Below are positions 25,709 through 34,083 of a stretch of DNA of 34,906 bases, piece by piece. Source of the DNA: Rhodospirillales bacterium (GTDB lineage Bacteria; Pseudomonadota; Alphaproteobacteria; TMED109). Numbering within the stretch: the stretch's first letter is position 1; each line of letters begins with the position of its first letter. The notes under the pieces were generated by a model. It was not told the DNA's origin, did not search any database, and worked only from the letters and a program-made list of their open reading frames with translations. The position numbers and the translations under genes are program-made. The DNA lies in assembly GCA_028824295.1 (NCBI GenBank), contig JAPPED010000006.1, positions 1-34,906 of the forward strand, written 5' to 3'.

Positions 25709-26787
25709 CGATCGCCACACTTGAGGTCAGCCAGTACCGCCTGCCGCTCGACCCGCCGCTCACGGATGCCACCCACGGCGCGATGACCGTCTTCGAGTTG
25801 ATCATCGTCGACATCCGTACCGAGGATGGCGCGACGGGCTCGGGCTACACGTACACGGCCGGCCGTGCCAGTGGGGCGATACGCAGCCTGATCGAGGACG
25901 ACTTCAAGCCCCTGCTCATCGGCGCGGACGCCGGGCGGATTGAGGCCCTGTGGCAGCGCCTCTGGCACGCGGTGCACTACGTGGGCCGCGGCGGCCCGGT
26001 GAGCTTCGCGCAGGCGGCCGTGGACGTTGCGCTGTGGGACCTGAAGGCCCGGCGCGCGGATCTGCCGCTGTGGCGCCTGCTTGGTGGCCATGATCCCGAG
26101 GTCGCCTGCTACGCCGGCGGGATCGACCTGCAGGATCCCATCGAGGAGCTCCTGGCGCGCACCGAGAGACGGATCGAGGACGGGTTCCGCGCCATCAAGA
26201 TGAAGGTCGGCCGACCGAACGTGCACGAGGATGTGGAGCGGGTTGGCGCCATGCGGAACCTGCTCGGAGACGGCTTCCCGCTGATGGTCGACGCCAACAT
26301 GGGCTGGCGGGCCGGCGAGGCCGTCCAGGCGGCGCGGCTGCTCCGGCCGTTCGACCTGGTGTGGCTCGAAGAGCCCGTGGCTCCCGACGACTTTTCCGCC
26401 CACCGGCGCGTGCGCGACGTCGGGATTCCCATCGCGGCGGGAGAGAACCTTCATACGCTGGCCGAGTTCCAGGCGCTGCTTGCGGCGGGCGGCGCCGACT
26501 TCCCGGAACCGGATCTCGCGACGTGCGGCGGCATCACGGTCTGGCGGAAGGTGGCAGCCCTAGCGGAGGCATACGGTCTGCCGGTGACCTCGCACGGCGT
26601 GCACGACCTGCACGTGCACGTGCTCGCCGCGGCGGCGAACGCGTCGTACCTCGAGATCCACGGCTTCGGCCTAGAAAAGTTCATCGCGCATCCGCTGGAG
26701 ATGCGCGACGGCAAGGCCGTGGCCCCCGACAGGCCCGGACACGGCGTCGTGTTCGACCGCGAGCGGCTCGGCGAATTCGCCATCTGA
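25705..26787 (+). CDS. mandelate racemase-type enolase-superfamily enzyme
   Basis: A 360-residue enzyme that abstracts a proton alpha to a carboxylate: a racemase or acid-sugar dehydratase. All residues of the mandelate-racemase subgroup can be placed. The KxK base is K165/K167 (AIKMKVG). Mg ligands are D196 (MVDANMGW), E222 (WLEEP) and E247 (AAGENLH). The His-Asp pair is H297 (TSHGVHD) with D270 (EPDLATCGG), and E317 lies in YLEIHG. The numbering is almost identical to P. putida mandelate racemase. The substrate is not readable. The ATG at 25705 overlaps the stop of the small membrane protein gene. A DHA2-type exporter follows after 69 bp. Confidence 0.9.
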   Translation: MTIATLEVSQYRLPLDPPLTDATHGAMTVFELIIVDIRTEDGATGSGYTYTAGRASGAIRSLIEDDFKPLLIGADAGRIEALWQRLWHAVHYVGRGGPVSFAQAAVDVALWDLKARRADLPLWRLLGGHDPEVACYAGGIDLQDPIEELLARTERRIEDGFRAIKMKVGRPNVHEDVERVGAMRNLLGDGFPLMVDANMGWRAGEAVQAARLLRPFDLVWLEEPVAPDDFSAHRRVRDVGIPIAAGENLHTLAEFQALLAAGGADFPEPDLATCGGITVWRKVAALAEAYGLPVTSHGVHDLHVHVLAAAANASYLEIHGFGLEKFIAHPLEMRDGKAVAPDRPGHGVVFDRERLGEFAI

Positions 26788-26856
26788 CCCGCTTCCCGCC
26801 CCGCCCGGCCCCTCCCCCTTGCGGGCTGGCGGCACCCTCCCGGTCCGAGACACGGC

Positions 26857-28422
26857 ATGGCTGACGTAACGGTGGCGGCCAGCCCGCCCGAGACGATCAA
26901 CGTACGCCGGTTCGTGGCGTTCATCGCGATGATCGCGGGCATGTTCATGGCGGTGCTGTCGGTGCAGATCGTCGGCTCGTCGTTCAAGGAGATCCAGGCG
27001 GCGCTGGGCGCCGCCCCGGACGAAGTGAGCTGGGTGCTGACCGCCGCCCTGATCGCCGAAGTGATCATGATTCCGCTGTCGGCGCGCTTCAGCCAGATCT
27101 GTTCGACCCGCATCTTCTTCACGATCTGCGCTGGCGGGTTCACGCTGGCCAGCGTGGGCTGCGCGCAGGCTTGGGACGTGCCGTCGATGATCGCCTTTCG
27201 GGCGACCCAGGGGTTCTTTGGCGGCGGGATGATGCCGATGGTAGTGGCCAGCCTCTACACCGCCATCCCGCGCCGCCTGCAGGTCACGTTCGCCATGATC
27301 TTCGGGATGCTCGGCACCAGCGCGGTCGCCATCGGGCCGGTGGTGGGCGGCTGGATCACCGAGGTCCTATCGTGGGAATGGCTGTTCCTCGTCAACGTGC
27401 CGATCGGTGTAGTGGTGGTGGTCGTGGTCGGGCTCCTGGTGGACTTCGATCGGCCGGACGTGCGCCTGATCAGGCAGACCGATTTTGCCGGGATTGTCCT
27501 CGCGTTCCTCCTGCTCGGGTCGACCCTCTTCGTGCTGCAGGAGGGTCAGCGCCGCGATTGGTTCGAATCCGCCCTGATCCTGGGCTGCACAGTAGTGGCC
27601 GGGATCACGCTGTTGGCGTTTCTCGTCCGCGAGTTCACCGCGCGCGAGCCCCTGGTCCGCTTCGGCACGTTCCGGCGCTCCCATTTCCTGGTCGGCGTGC
27701 TCCTCATCGGTGTGTTCGGGGGCGGACTGTACGTCCCGATCTACCTGCTGCCGCTGTACCTCGGGCAGGTCCGGGGCTTCGACACCGCCACCATCGGCAG
27801 CATCACGGCCGTCCTCGGCGTCTCGATGGTGTTGTCCGGCGTGTTCGCCGGGCATCTAGTCCGCTACATCGGCCTCGGCTGGACCGCCGCCCTGGGTTTT
27901 GGGCTGCTCGCGGCCGGCACCATCCTGCACGCCGGTCTCACGATCGACAGCGGGTTCGCCGAATGGGCGCTGCCGCAGGTGCTGCGGGGGATGGGCGCTC
28001 CCCTGGCCTACTTCACGATGCTCGATCTCTCGATGAGCTCGCTGCCCGTGTCGGAAGTCAAGCACGGAAGCGCGCTCTTCAACCTCATCATGCGCCTCGG
28101 CGCGGCGGTCGGCCTCGCTATCGCGAATACGCTGCTGGTCGCGCGCGCGGACCTGCATTACGCGCGGATCGCCGAATCGATGGCGCTGCCGCCCGGCGGC
28201 GGGTGGCAGATCCTGGGGCTGGTGTCAGGCCTGCTCGCCGGAAGCGTCTCGCCCGAGGTGCATGCCGACGCGGTGGGTTACCTGACCCAGATCGCCCAGC
28301 GCGAAGCCCTGATCATGGCGTTCAACGACGTGCTGATCGGCAATGCCTGTCTGCTCGGGATGGCCCTGCTCGTGATGCCGGTGGTCGGCCGGATCGCGCG
28401 GACGTCGCACGTCCGGCTCTGA
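26857..28422 (+). CDS. MFS transporter, DHA2/EmrB family
   Basis: A 521-residue proton-driven efflux-type permease with about 14 hydrophobic helices, as in EmrB/QacA. The motif near residues 110-130 (FRATQGFFGGGMMPM) and motif C of antiporters (GPVVGGWITEVLSWEWLFLVNVP, about residues 153-175) are present. There is no EmrA-like membrane-fusion partner or TetR regulator beside it, so the substrate and coupling are unknown. It follows the racemase-type gene by 69 bp and may be co-transcribed. Its stop is 3 bp from the convergent YmdB-like gene. Confidence 0.9.
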   Translation: MADVTVAASPPETINVRRFVAFIAMIAGMFMAVLSVQIVGSSFKEIQAALGAAPDEVSWVLTAALIAEVIMIPLSARFSQICSTRIFFTICAGGFTLASVGCAQAWDVPSMIAFRATQGFFGGGMMPMVVASLYTAIPRRLQVTFAMIFGMLGTSAVAIGPVVGGWITEVLSWEWLFLVNVPIGVVVVVVVGLLVDFDRPDVRLIRQTDFAGIVLAFLLLGSTLFVLQEGQRRDWFESALILGCTVVAGITLLAFLVREFTAREPLVRFGTFRRSHFLVGVLLIGVFGGGLYVPIYLLPLYLGQVRGFDTATIGSITAVLGVSMVLSGVFAGHLVRYIGLGWTAALGFGLLAAGTILHAGLTIDSGFAEWALPQVLRGMGAPLAYFTMLDLSMSSLPVSEVKHGSALFNLIMRLGAAVGLAIANTLLVARADLHYARIAESMALPPGGGWQILGLVSGLLAGSVSPEVHADAVGYLTQIAQREALIMAFNDVLIGNACLLGMALLVMPVVGRIARTSHVRL

Positions 28423-28425
28423 CGG

Positions 28426-29241
28426 TCAGAGCCGCGGCCGCGCCTCGGGCAGGTGGCCGCCGACCCGCACCGGTTCGGCCCGCACGGCGAGCCCCGTGCC
28501 GTCGGCGGTTTCCACGAACACGCCGGACAGGGAGGCCTCGCCGGTGGCGGCCCGGATCCGCCCCGTGCGCATCTTGGTCCGGAACCGGGCGATCCAGGGC
28601 TCGGCCTGGTAGCCGATGACCGACTCGTAGTCGCCGCACATCCCGGCATCCGCCTGAAACGCAGTGCCGCCGGGAAGGATCCGCGTATCCGCGGTCGGCA
28701 CATGTGTATGCGTGCCGACCACCAGGCTGGCAAGGCCGTCGAAGGCGCGCGCGAACGCCATCTTCTCCGACGTGGTTTCGCCGTGGAGGTCGATCAGCAG
28801 GGCGTCCGCGGTCTCCCCGAGGCGATGCTCCTGCAGCAGGGCATCGGCCATGGCGAAGGGATCGTCGAGGGGCTCCATGAAGGTGCGCGCCATGAGGTTG
28901 ATCACGCAGACGCGGCCGCCGGCGGCCGCGGCGTACACGCCGACGCCGGTTCCGGGCACCGTGCCCGGGTAGTTGTGCGGCCGGAGCAGTCGGGGCTCGC
29001 GCGCTGCAAACGGAATGATGCCGGCGTTGTCCCAGATGTGGTTGCCCGACGTGACCACGTCGATCCCGGCGCTGAAGAGCTGCTCGCAGGTGTCCGGCGA
29101 TGGCCCGTAGCCGTCGAGCGCGTTCTCCCCATTGGCAACCGTGAAGTCGAGCTGCAGGTCCCGCTTGAGGTCCGGGAGGTACCGGCGCAGCGCCCGGATC
29201 CCGGTCGCGCCCACCACGTCGCCACAGAAAAGGAATCTCAC
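28426..29241 (-). CDS. ymdB: YmdB-like metallophosphoesterase (TIGR00282 family)
   Basis: A 271-residue dinuclear metal phosphoesterase of the family containing B. subtilis YmdB, which hydrolyses 2',3'-cyclic nucleotides. Metal-site motifs are FCGDVVG (D8) at the start, ANGEN, SGNHIWDN, IDLHGETTSEK and VGTHTHVPTAD. The C terminus GDYESVIGY is also typical. The GTG start at 29241 overlaps the fau stop as GTGA. In alphaproteobacteria this gene commonly follows fau, as here. It may affect RNA turnover or signalling; the physiological role here is unproven. Confidence 0.92.
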   Translation of the reverse strand: MRFLFCGDVVGATGIRALRRYLPDLKRDLQLDFTVANGENALDGYGPSPDTCEQLFSAGIDVVTSGNHIWDNAGIIPFAAREPRLLRPHNYPGTVPGTGVGVYAAAAGGRVCVINLMARTFMEPLDDPFAMADALLQEHRLGETADALLIDLHGETTSEKMAFARAFDGLASLVVGTHTHVPTADTRILPGGTAFQADAGMCGDYESVIGYQAEPWIARFRTKMRTGRIRAATGEASLSGVFVETADGTGLAVRAEPVRVGGHLPEARPRL

Positions 29242-29834
29242 GGTCCTGCTACGTCCACCGCGTGGTCCCGCCGGTACACCCGACACTCCGTTACTACCAT
29301 GTCCAAGGTCCGGTCGTGCGGCGCCGTCGGGACTCGGCTTGCGCGTTGCCGCTCCCAGGCCAGGCCGACCACCCGTACTCCCGTACCGAGGGCCGCGAGC
29401 GCGCGGTCGATGTACCCGCCGCCGCGACCCAGCCGGCGGCCGCCCGCGTCGAACGCCACCAGCGGGCACAGCACGAGATCGGGGACGACGGTCGGGGCAG
29501 TCGCCTCCGGCGCGAGGATACCGACCCGGTCGGGCCCGAGCGGCTCGCCGGGCTGCCAGGCGCGGTACACCGGCGCGGCAGCGCGCTCGACCACGGCCGG
29601 GAGCGCCAACCGCACCCCGCGCTCGGCGAGCGCCGCCATCAGCGGACGGGGATCGATCTCGCCGTCGTCGGGCCAGTATCCGGCCGCCACGCTGCCGGGC
29701 GGGACCGAAACCTCCCGGAGGACCCTCCGCGCCAGCGCGTGCGCGCCGTCAGGCCGCGTCGCCTGCTCTCGGCGCCGGCGGGCCCGGAACTCCCGCCGGA
29801 GCGCCCGCTTCGCCTCGGCCAGTTCACCGGTCAT
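29238..29834 (-). CDS. fau: 5-formyltetrahydrofolate cyclo-ligase
   Basis: Converts 5-formyl-THF to 5,10-methenyl-THF with ATP. With ATG 29834 the protein has 198 residues, close to the family norm; an in-frame TTG at 29876 would add 14 poorly conserved residues. Features are the N-terminal ALRREFRARRR (K/R-rich nucleotide-binding helix), PLVAFDAGGRRLGRGGGYIDR, which is the conserved G-x-G-x-G-[GY]-Y-[DY]-R segment, and the end motif HDRTLDMVVTE. It lies downstream of zapA with a 240-bp gap, the usual site of 6S RNA in proteobacteria, and is coupled to the YmdB-like gene. Confidence 0.92.
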   Translation of the reverse strand: MTGELAEAKRALRREFRARRRREQATRPDGAHALARRVLREVSVPPGSVAAGYWPDDGEIDPRPLMAALAERGVRLALPAVVERAAAPVYRAWQPGEPLGPDRVGILAPEATAPTVVPDLVLCPLVAFDAGGRRLGRGGGYIDRALAALGTGVRVVGLAWERQRASRVPTAPHDRTLDMVVTECRVYRRDHAVDVAGP

Positions 29835-29963
29835 CGGCTCAGGCTGGGTGGGAGGCGCCGCGCCGACCGTTCGCAACGGAAACCACTGTGGCGCAAAATG
29901 CTCAGGTGGGCGCCGTTTAACCGGACCACGGCCCGGACAGGGACAGCTCCCCAGTGGTAATTG

Positions 29964-30046
29964 AGGCCCAAGGGTTGTTCGTGCAGCGCGAATCGGGCAG
30001 CAACCATCCCGACCGGGAATCTAGCAAACGTGGGAGCGCAGGGCCT
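29964..30046 (-). ncRNA. candidate structured RNA in the zapA-fau gap (6S RNA position)
   Basis: On the minus strand an 83-nt segment is closed by AGGCCC (30041-30046) pairing with GGGCCT (29964-29969), with inner pairings GGTTG/CAACC and TTCG/CGAA. The zapA-fau interval is the classical ssrS locus. The segment GATGGTTGC...CCCTTGGGCC loosely recalls the 5' half of 6S RNA, but I cannot recognise the 3' half or the full central bubble. Boundaries and identity are therefore uncertain. Confidence 0.3.
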
Positions 30047-30074
30047 CCGGGGCCCGTCGGGCGGTTCCGCGGGC

Positions 30075-30347
30075 TCAGGGCAGGACCTTGGCCTGGAGGG
30101 CGTCGACGCGTTCCTCGAAGGCGACCAGCCGCGCCATCGCGGTCTCCGCGGCGGTCCGGGCGTCGTCTAGCACGGTCAGCGCCGCCATCAGGATCAGCTG
30201 GCTCTGCCCGGCACCCGGATTCTGCTGCTGGAACACGGCGATCTGACGATCGATTTCCGCGGCCAGTGCCCGCACGCGCTCCATCTCCTCCGGCGCGCAT
30301 GAGATGTGGTAGGGGCGGTTGCCGACCGTGACCTCAAGCCTTGCCAT
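30075..30347 (-). CDS. zapA: cell division protein ZapA
   Basis: A 90-residue FtsZ-ring stabiliser. The N-terminal strand region ARLEVTVGNRPYHISC is typical. It is followed by EEMERVRALAAEID and a long C-terminal coiled coil with QSQLILMAALTVLDD. ATG 30347 is chosen because GGTGGA lies just upstream and the conserved N terminus starts here; a GTG at 30356 is the alternative. It overlaps the preceding small coiled-coil gene by 14 bp. The order (coiled-coil gene, zapA, fau) is standard in alphaproteobacteria. Confidence 0.92.
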   Translation of the reverse strand: MARLEVTVGNRPYHISCAPEEMERVRALAAEIDRQIAVFQQQNPGAGQSQLILMAALTVLDDARTAAETAMARLVAFEERVDALQAKVLP

Positions 30348-30558
30348 CGGATCCACCCAGCAGATCGTTCAACTGGTCAAGCGCCGCGTCAAGGCGCGCA
30401 AGCCCACGCTCGCGCTTCGCGTCGGCGGCCGTCCGCCCTTCGGCGGCGGCGCGTGCCCGGTCGAGGCCGGCCTCGATCTGGTCAAGGCCGGCCTCGATGC
30501 GCTCCGATATCCGGTCGACGTTCGCGGTTGCCGGCCCCAGACCCGGCGCGCGGTTCAT
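30334..30558 (-). CDS. small coiled-coil protein (DUF4164/ZapB-like position)
   Basis: A 74-residue, Ala/Arg/Glu-rich protein predicted to be one long helix. It contains an internal repeat, RIEAGLDQIEAGLDRA, mirrored by a repeated DNA segment (GGCCGGCCTCGAT at about 30474 and 30490). It precedes and overlaps zapA, the slot filled in many alphaproteobacteria by DUF4164 proteins. A supporting role in division is inferred from this position only. Confidence 0.75.
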   Translation of the reverse strand: MNRAPGLGPATANVDRISERIEAGLDQIEAGLDRARAAAEGRTAADAKRERGLARLDAALDQLNDLLGGSDGKA

Positions 30559-30579
30559 CGCCGGCCGAACGTCGTGCTG

Positions 30580-31710
30580 CTATGGCAGGTAGCCCCGATC
30601 ACCCCACGTCTTGTACTTCTCGCGGAACTCTGAGAGCGAGGTCCATACCCGGGCGAAGTCCGCATCCTTGGCGGCCTCTTCCTCGACCACCTCGTTCCAG
30701 GCGTTCTCGAAGACCGCGAGGAACTCCGGCTCCCACTGGTGCACGGTCACGCCGCGCTCCTCGAACTGCACTAGCGCATCCGGCTGCAGGGACTCGGCCA
30801 GTCCGTACGACTTCAGGATGCTTTCCGCGCAGGTCGTCTCGACCTGCGCCTGCTGCGCCACGCTCAGGGTCTGCCACTGGTCCATGTTGACGATGAACTC
30901 GGAGAAGCTCGTCGGCTGGTGCCAGCCGGGCAGGTAGTAGTGCTTGGCGACCTGGTAGAACCCGAGGTCGAAGTCGATGACCGGCTGCGCGAATTCGGTG
31001 GCATCGATCGTGCCGAGGTCGAGCGCCGGATAGATGTCGCCGCCGGCCAGCAGCTGGGTCGACACGCCGACCTTTTCCATCACCTTGGCGCCCAGCCCGA
31101 AGAAGCGCATCTTCAGGCCCTGCAGATCGTCCACGCTTTCAATGGGGTTCCGGAACCAGCCGGATCCCTCGGGGGAGATCATCATGCAGTGGACGGGATG
31201 GATGTTGTGCCCGGCGTACAGCTCGGTGAACAACTCGTTGCCGCCGCCGTAGCGCAGCCAAGCCATCACCTCGCCCGGCAGCGGGCCGAACGGAATCGCC
31301 GTGAAGAACTGCAGGGCCGGAATCTTGCCGGCCCAGTAACCCGGCGTGGACCAGCCGGCATCCACCGCGCCGGTGGACACGGCGTCGAAGATCTCGAGGG
31401 CCGGAACGAGGGCACCGGGCTCGAAGAATTGGATGTTGATGGTGCCGCCCGACACTTCCTCGATGCGCTCGACGAACTCCTTGCCGCCGCTTCCGAGGAT
31501 GACGAGGTTGCCAGGGAAGGTGCTGGGCATCTTCCACCGCACCGTGGTGGCGCCGGTCGCTCCCGGGTCCGTCGCGTCACCGGCGTCGGTTGCCGCCGTG
31601 GTGGTCGCATCCCCGGCCTGCTGCGGGCCGTCCTGCGACATGACATTTGCGCCCAAATATCCAACAACCAAGCCGACTACGAGTACGACCACGAGCAGAA
31701 TCTTATTCAT
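30580..31710 (-). CDS. TRAP transporter substrate-binding protein, orphan, membrane-tethered
   Basis: A 376-residue DctP-type solute receptor. The core begins at VRWKMPSTFPGN and has the usual body, GALVPALEIFDAV, GYWAGKIPALQFFTAIPFGP, and YYLPGWHQPTSF. The arginine that binds the substrate carboxylate is expected in GLKMRFFG. It most resembles the TakP-like (2-oxo acid) subgroup. The N terminus is a hydrophobic helix (ILLVVVLVVGLVVGYL) without an obvious cleavage site, followed by about 35 residues rich in Ala, Thr, Asp and Gly. This looks like a tether and linker. ATG 31710 has AGGGAAG upstream. No TRAP membrane subunits are in the window. Confidence 0.88.
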   Translation of the reverse strand: MNKILLVVVLVVGLVVGYLGANVMSQDGPQQAGDATTTAATDAGDATDPGATGATTVRWKMPSTFPGNLVILGSGGKEFVERIEEVSGGTINIQFFEPGALVPALEIFDAVSTGAVDAGWSTPGYWAGKIPALQFFTAIPFGPLPGEVMAWLRYGGGNELFTELYAGHNIHPVHCMMISPEGSGWFRNPIESVDDLQGLKMRFFGLGAKVMEKVGVSTQLLAGGDIYPALDLGTIDATEFAQPVIDFDLGFYQVAKHYYLPGWHQPTSFSEFIVNMDQWQTLSVAQQAQVETTCAESILKSYGLAESLQPDALVQFEERGVTVHQWEPEFLAVFENAWNEVVEEEAAKDADFARVWTSLSEFREKYKTWGDRGYLP

Positions 31711-31915
31711 GGCGTGAGCTTCCCTGGTACCGGGCCTGCCGTGGACGTTCCCCGGCTTATCGCCCCCCCGGATACTGCCGCATGGTGCAGGGGCGCGCAA
31801 ACTGCATGGCTGCCATCAACAGGTGGTGTCACGGTCCGTTGGCCGCTAAATCGAGTACGGGCGGCCGCAGGAAACCTACGAGGCCGCCGCCGCAGGGCTC
31901 GGCAGGAGAAATCGG

Positions 31916-33052
31916 ATGTCACGGTCGATGGATGTACTGGTAATCGGGGCCGGCATCGCCGGCGCGTCGGTCGCCGCGCGGCTCGCCCCCCATGGCCGGG
32001 TGGTCGTGCTGGAGCGCGAGCCGATGCCCGGCTACCACACGACCAGCCGGTCCGCGGCGTTCCTCACCGAGAGCTACGGCAACCCGTCGATCCGGGCGCT
32101 CACGCGCGCCAGCCGGACCTTCTTCGAACAGCCCGAAGAGCATTTCGAGGCGCCGCTGCTGTTCGGATCGGGCGGCGCGCTGTTCATTGCTAGGGCGGAT
32201 CAGGAAGAAGCCTTCGACCGGGAATTCCAGACCGCCAGTTCACTCGACCCGTCGATCATCGAGGTGACCCCGGACGAGGCGGCCGAGCGGGTGCCGGTCC
32301 TCCGGCCGGGCTACGTGGCGCACGCTTATTTCGAGGCCGCGGGCCGCGAAATGGACGTGGACCGGATTCACCAGGGCTGGCTGCGGACGCTGCGCGCCCA
32401 CGGCGGCGAAACCATCTGCAACGCCGAGGTCCGCGCGATCGAGCGGCACGACGGCCTCTGGCAGGTCGACACCCCGCAGGGACGATTCCGGGCGCCAGTG
32501 CTGGTCAACGCGGCCGGCGCCTGGTGCGACGTGATCGGGCGCATGGCGGGTTGCCAGCCGATCGGGCTCGTGCCCAAGCGGCGCACCGCCATCGTGTTTG
32601 CCGCCCCGCCGGATGTCGAAATCGGCGACTGGCCGGTGACGCTGGACGTCGAAGAGCAGTTCTACTTTCGGCCCGACGCCGGACGGATCCTCGCGAGCCC
32701 GGCCGACGAGACGGACTCGCCGCCCTGTGATGCCCAGCCGGAGGAGCTCGACATCGCGATCGTGGCCGAACGGATCAAGCTGGCCACCACGTTGACGATC
32801 GACCGCATCCAGAACCGATGGGCCGGACTGCGGAGCTTCGTGGCCGACCGGACGCTGGTCATCGGCGAGGACCCCGAGCAGTCGGGGTTCTACTGGCTGG
32901 CCGGACAGGGCGGGTACGGGATCATGACGTCGCCGGCCGCCGCGGCCGCCGGCGCAGCGCTGATCACCGGCGCATCCTGGCCGACGGAACTGGCGGACGA
33001 GGGACTGGCCCCGGACACGTTTGCGGCGGCCCGCCCGGGCCTCGGCCGGTAA
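31916..33052 (+). CDS. DauA-like FAD-dependent D-amino-acid dehydrogenase
   Basis: A 378-residue flavoprotein of the DAO family. The dinucleotide motif is VIGAGIAGAS (9-18). The following LEREPMPGYHTTSRSAA, VNAAGAWCD, PKRRTAIVFA, TLTIDRIQNRWAGLRSFVADR and GQGGYGIMTSPA closely resemble, from memory, D-arginine dehydrogenase DauA of Pseudomonas aeruginosa. Tyr54 matches its active-site Tyr53. However, the residue corresponding to Glu87, which holds the guanidinium of D-Arg, appears to be Gly87, and His48 appears as Phe49. The substrate is thus probably a different, less basic D-amino acid. Start ATG 31916 has AGGAGA upstream. It is divergent from the TRAP binding protein gene, with 205 bp between. 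Confidence 0.87.
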   Translation: MSRSMDVLVIGAGIAGASVAARLAPHGRVVVLEREPMPGYHTTSRSAAFLTESYGNPSIRALTRASRTFFEQPEEHFEAPLLFGSGGALFIARADQEEAFDREFQTASSLDPSIIEVTPDEAAERVPVLRPGYVAHAYFEAAGREMDVDRIHQGWLRTLRAHGGETICNAEVRAIERHDGLWQVDTPQGRFRAPVLVNAAGAWCDVIGRMAGCQPIGLVPKRRTAIVFAAPPDVEIGDWPVTLDVEEQFYFRPDAGRILASPADETDSPPCDAQPEELDIAIVAERIKLATTLTIDRIQNRWAGLRSFVADRTLVIGEDPEQSGFYWLAGQGGYGIMTSPAAAAAGAALITGASWPTELADEGLAPDTFAAARPGLGR

Positions 33053-33155
33053 CGCGACATGCCGGGCCGGGGCTGATTCCAAGCCGAACCGGCCGCCCGA
33101 CTCGCCGGTCGAAGCCGCCGTACCGCAACCCGCGGCCCGGCCCGCGCGGCATGCG

Positions 33156-33183
33156 TTGCGCCGTGTTCAACGACGGCTAGACT
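33156..33183 (+). promoter_or_regulatory. possible promoter of coxB-ctaD
   Basis: TTGCGC (33156-33161) and TAGACT (33178-33183) are 16 bp apart, about 50 bp before the coxB start. Both elements are imperfect. Confidence 0.35.
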
Positions 33184-33234
33184 TCCCGCTTCTGCCCGTG
33201 CTGGGGCAGGCCGGAAGGCCGAAGGGGATTGCGG

Positions 33235-34083
33235 ATGCACATTGGCAAACTAGCAGGAGCCGTGCTCGCCCTCGCGTGCGTCGCGACCGGCGCCATGGCA
33301 GCTGAGGTCGTGGGCGCCCCCGTGGATTGGGGCCTCAATTTCCAGGTTGCCGGCTCGGAAATGATGAGCGAGCTGCGACGCTTCCACGACTGGCTGCTCT
33401 GGCTGATTCTCGCGATCTCCCTGTTCGTGCTGGCCCTGCTGGTCTGGGTGATGGTCCGCTACAACGCGTCGGCAAATCCGACGCCGGGCACCCGGACGCA
33501 CAACACCGTGCTCGAAATCCTGTGGACGGCGATCCCGGCGATCATCCTGGTCATCGTCGCCGTCCCCTCGTTCCGGATCCTGTATGCGGCCGACGTGATT
33601 CCGCCGGCAGACATGACCATCAAGGCGACCGGCTATCAGTGGTACTGGGGCTATGAGTACCCCGACCACGGAGACTTCTATTTCGACGCGTTCATCGTGG
33701 ACAGCGCTGACGAGTTCGAGGAGCCGCGGCCGTTCGCACGGCTGCTGTCCACCGACCTCCCGGTCGTTGTCCCGGTCGACACGACGGTCCGGGTGCTAGT
33801 CACCGCCGCCGACGTGCTGCACAGCTGGACTATTCCTGCGTTGGGGGTGAAGGTGGACGGCGTACCCGGCCGCCTCAACGAGACCTGGTTCCGCGCCGAG
33901 CGGGAAGGCATCTATTACGGCCAGTGCTCGGAACTGTGCGGGGACTTCCACGGCCGGATGCCCATCGAGGTCCATGTCGTCTCGCAGGAGGCATTCGATG
34001 CCTGGGTTGCCGAGGCGCAAGCCGAGTTCGCGCACGATTCGCCTCTGGGCGAACCCGTGCTGCTCACGCAGACCGCCCACTAG
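33235..34083 (+). CDS. coxB: cytochrome c oxidase subunit II
   Basis: Carries the CuA centre that accepts electrons from cytochrome c in the aa3-type terminal oxidase. The protein has 282 residues. A signal peptide (1-23, ending GAMAAE) is followed by two membrane helices (about 50-75 and 92-115) and a periplasmic cupredoxin domain. CuA ligands are complete: H196 (VLHSWTIP), C231, E233, C235 (CSELC), H239 and M242 (GDFHGRMP). The aromatic YQWYWGYEY electron-entry segment is present. ATG 33235 is chosen over an in-frame TTG at 33229 because GAAGGGGA lies 6 bp before it. ctaD follows after 30 bp. Confidence 0.96.
   Translation: MHIGKLAGAVLALACVATGAMAAEVVGAPVDWGLNFQVAGSEMMSELRRFHDWLLWLILAISLFVLALLVWVMVRYNASANPTPGTRTHNTVLEILWTAIPAIILVIVAVPSFRILYAADVIPPADMTIKATGYQWYWGYEYPDHGDFYFDAFIVDSADEFEEPRPFARLLSTDLPVVVPVDTTVRVLVTAADVLHSWTIPALGVKVDGVPGRLNETWFRAEREGIYYGQCSELCGDFHGRMPIEVHVVSQEAFDAWVAEAQAEFAHDSPLGEPVLLTQTAH

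Noticed and set aside
27560-27570. GGTTCGAATCC, resembling a tRNA T-arm
   Set aside because: It lies inside the MFS transporter gene and no acceptor stem or anticodon arm can be built around it.
28453-29964. 503-codon plus-strand frame across the ymdB-fau region
   Set aside because: Shadow of two well-supported minus-strand genes; Arg/Pro/Ala-rich with no motif.
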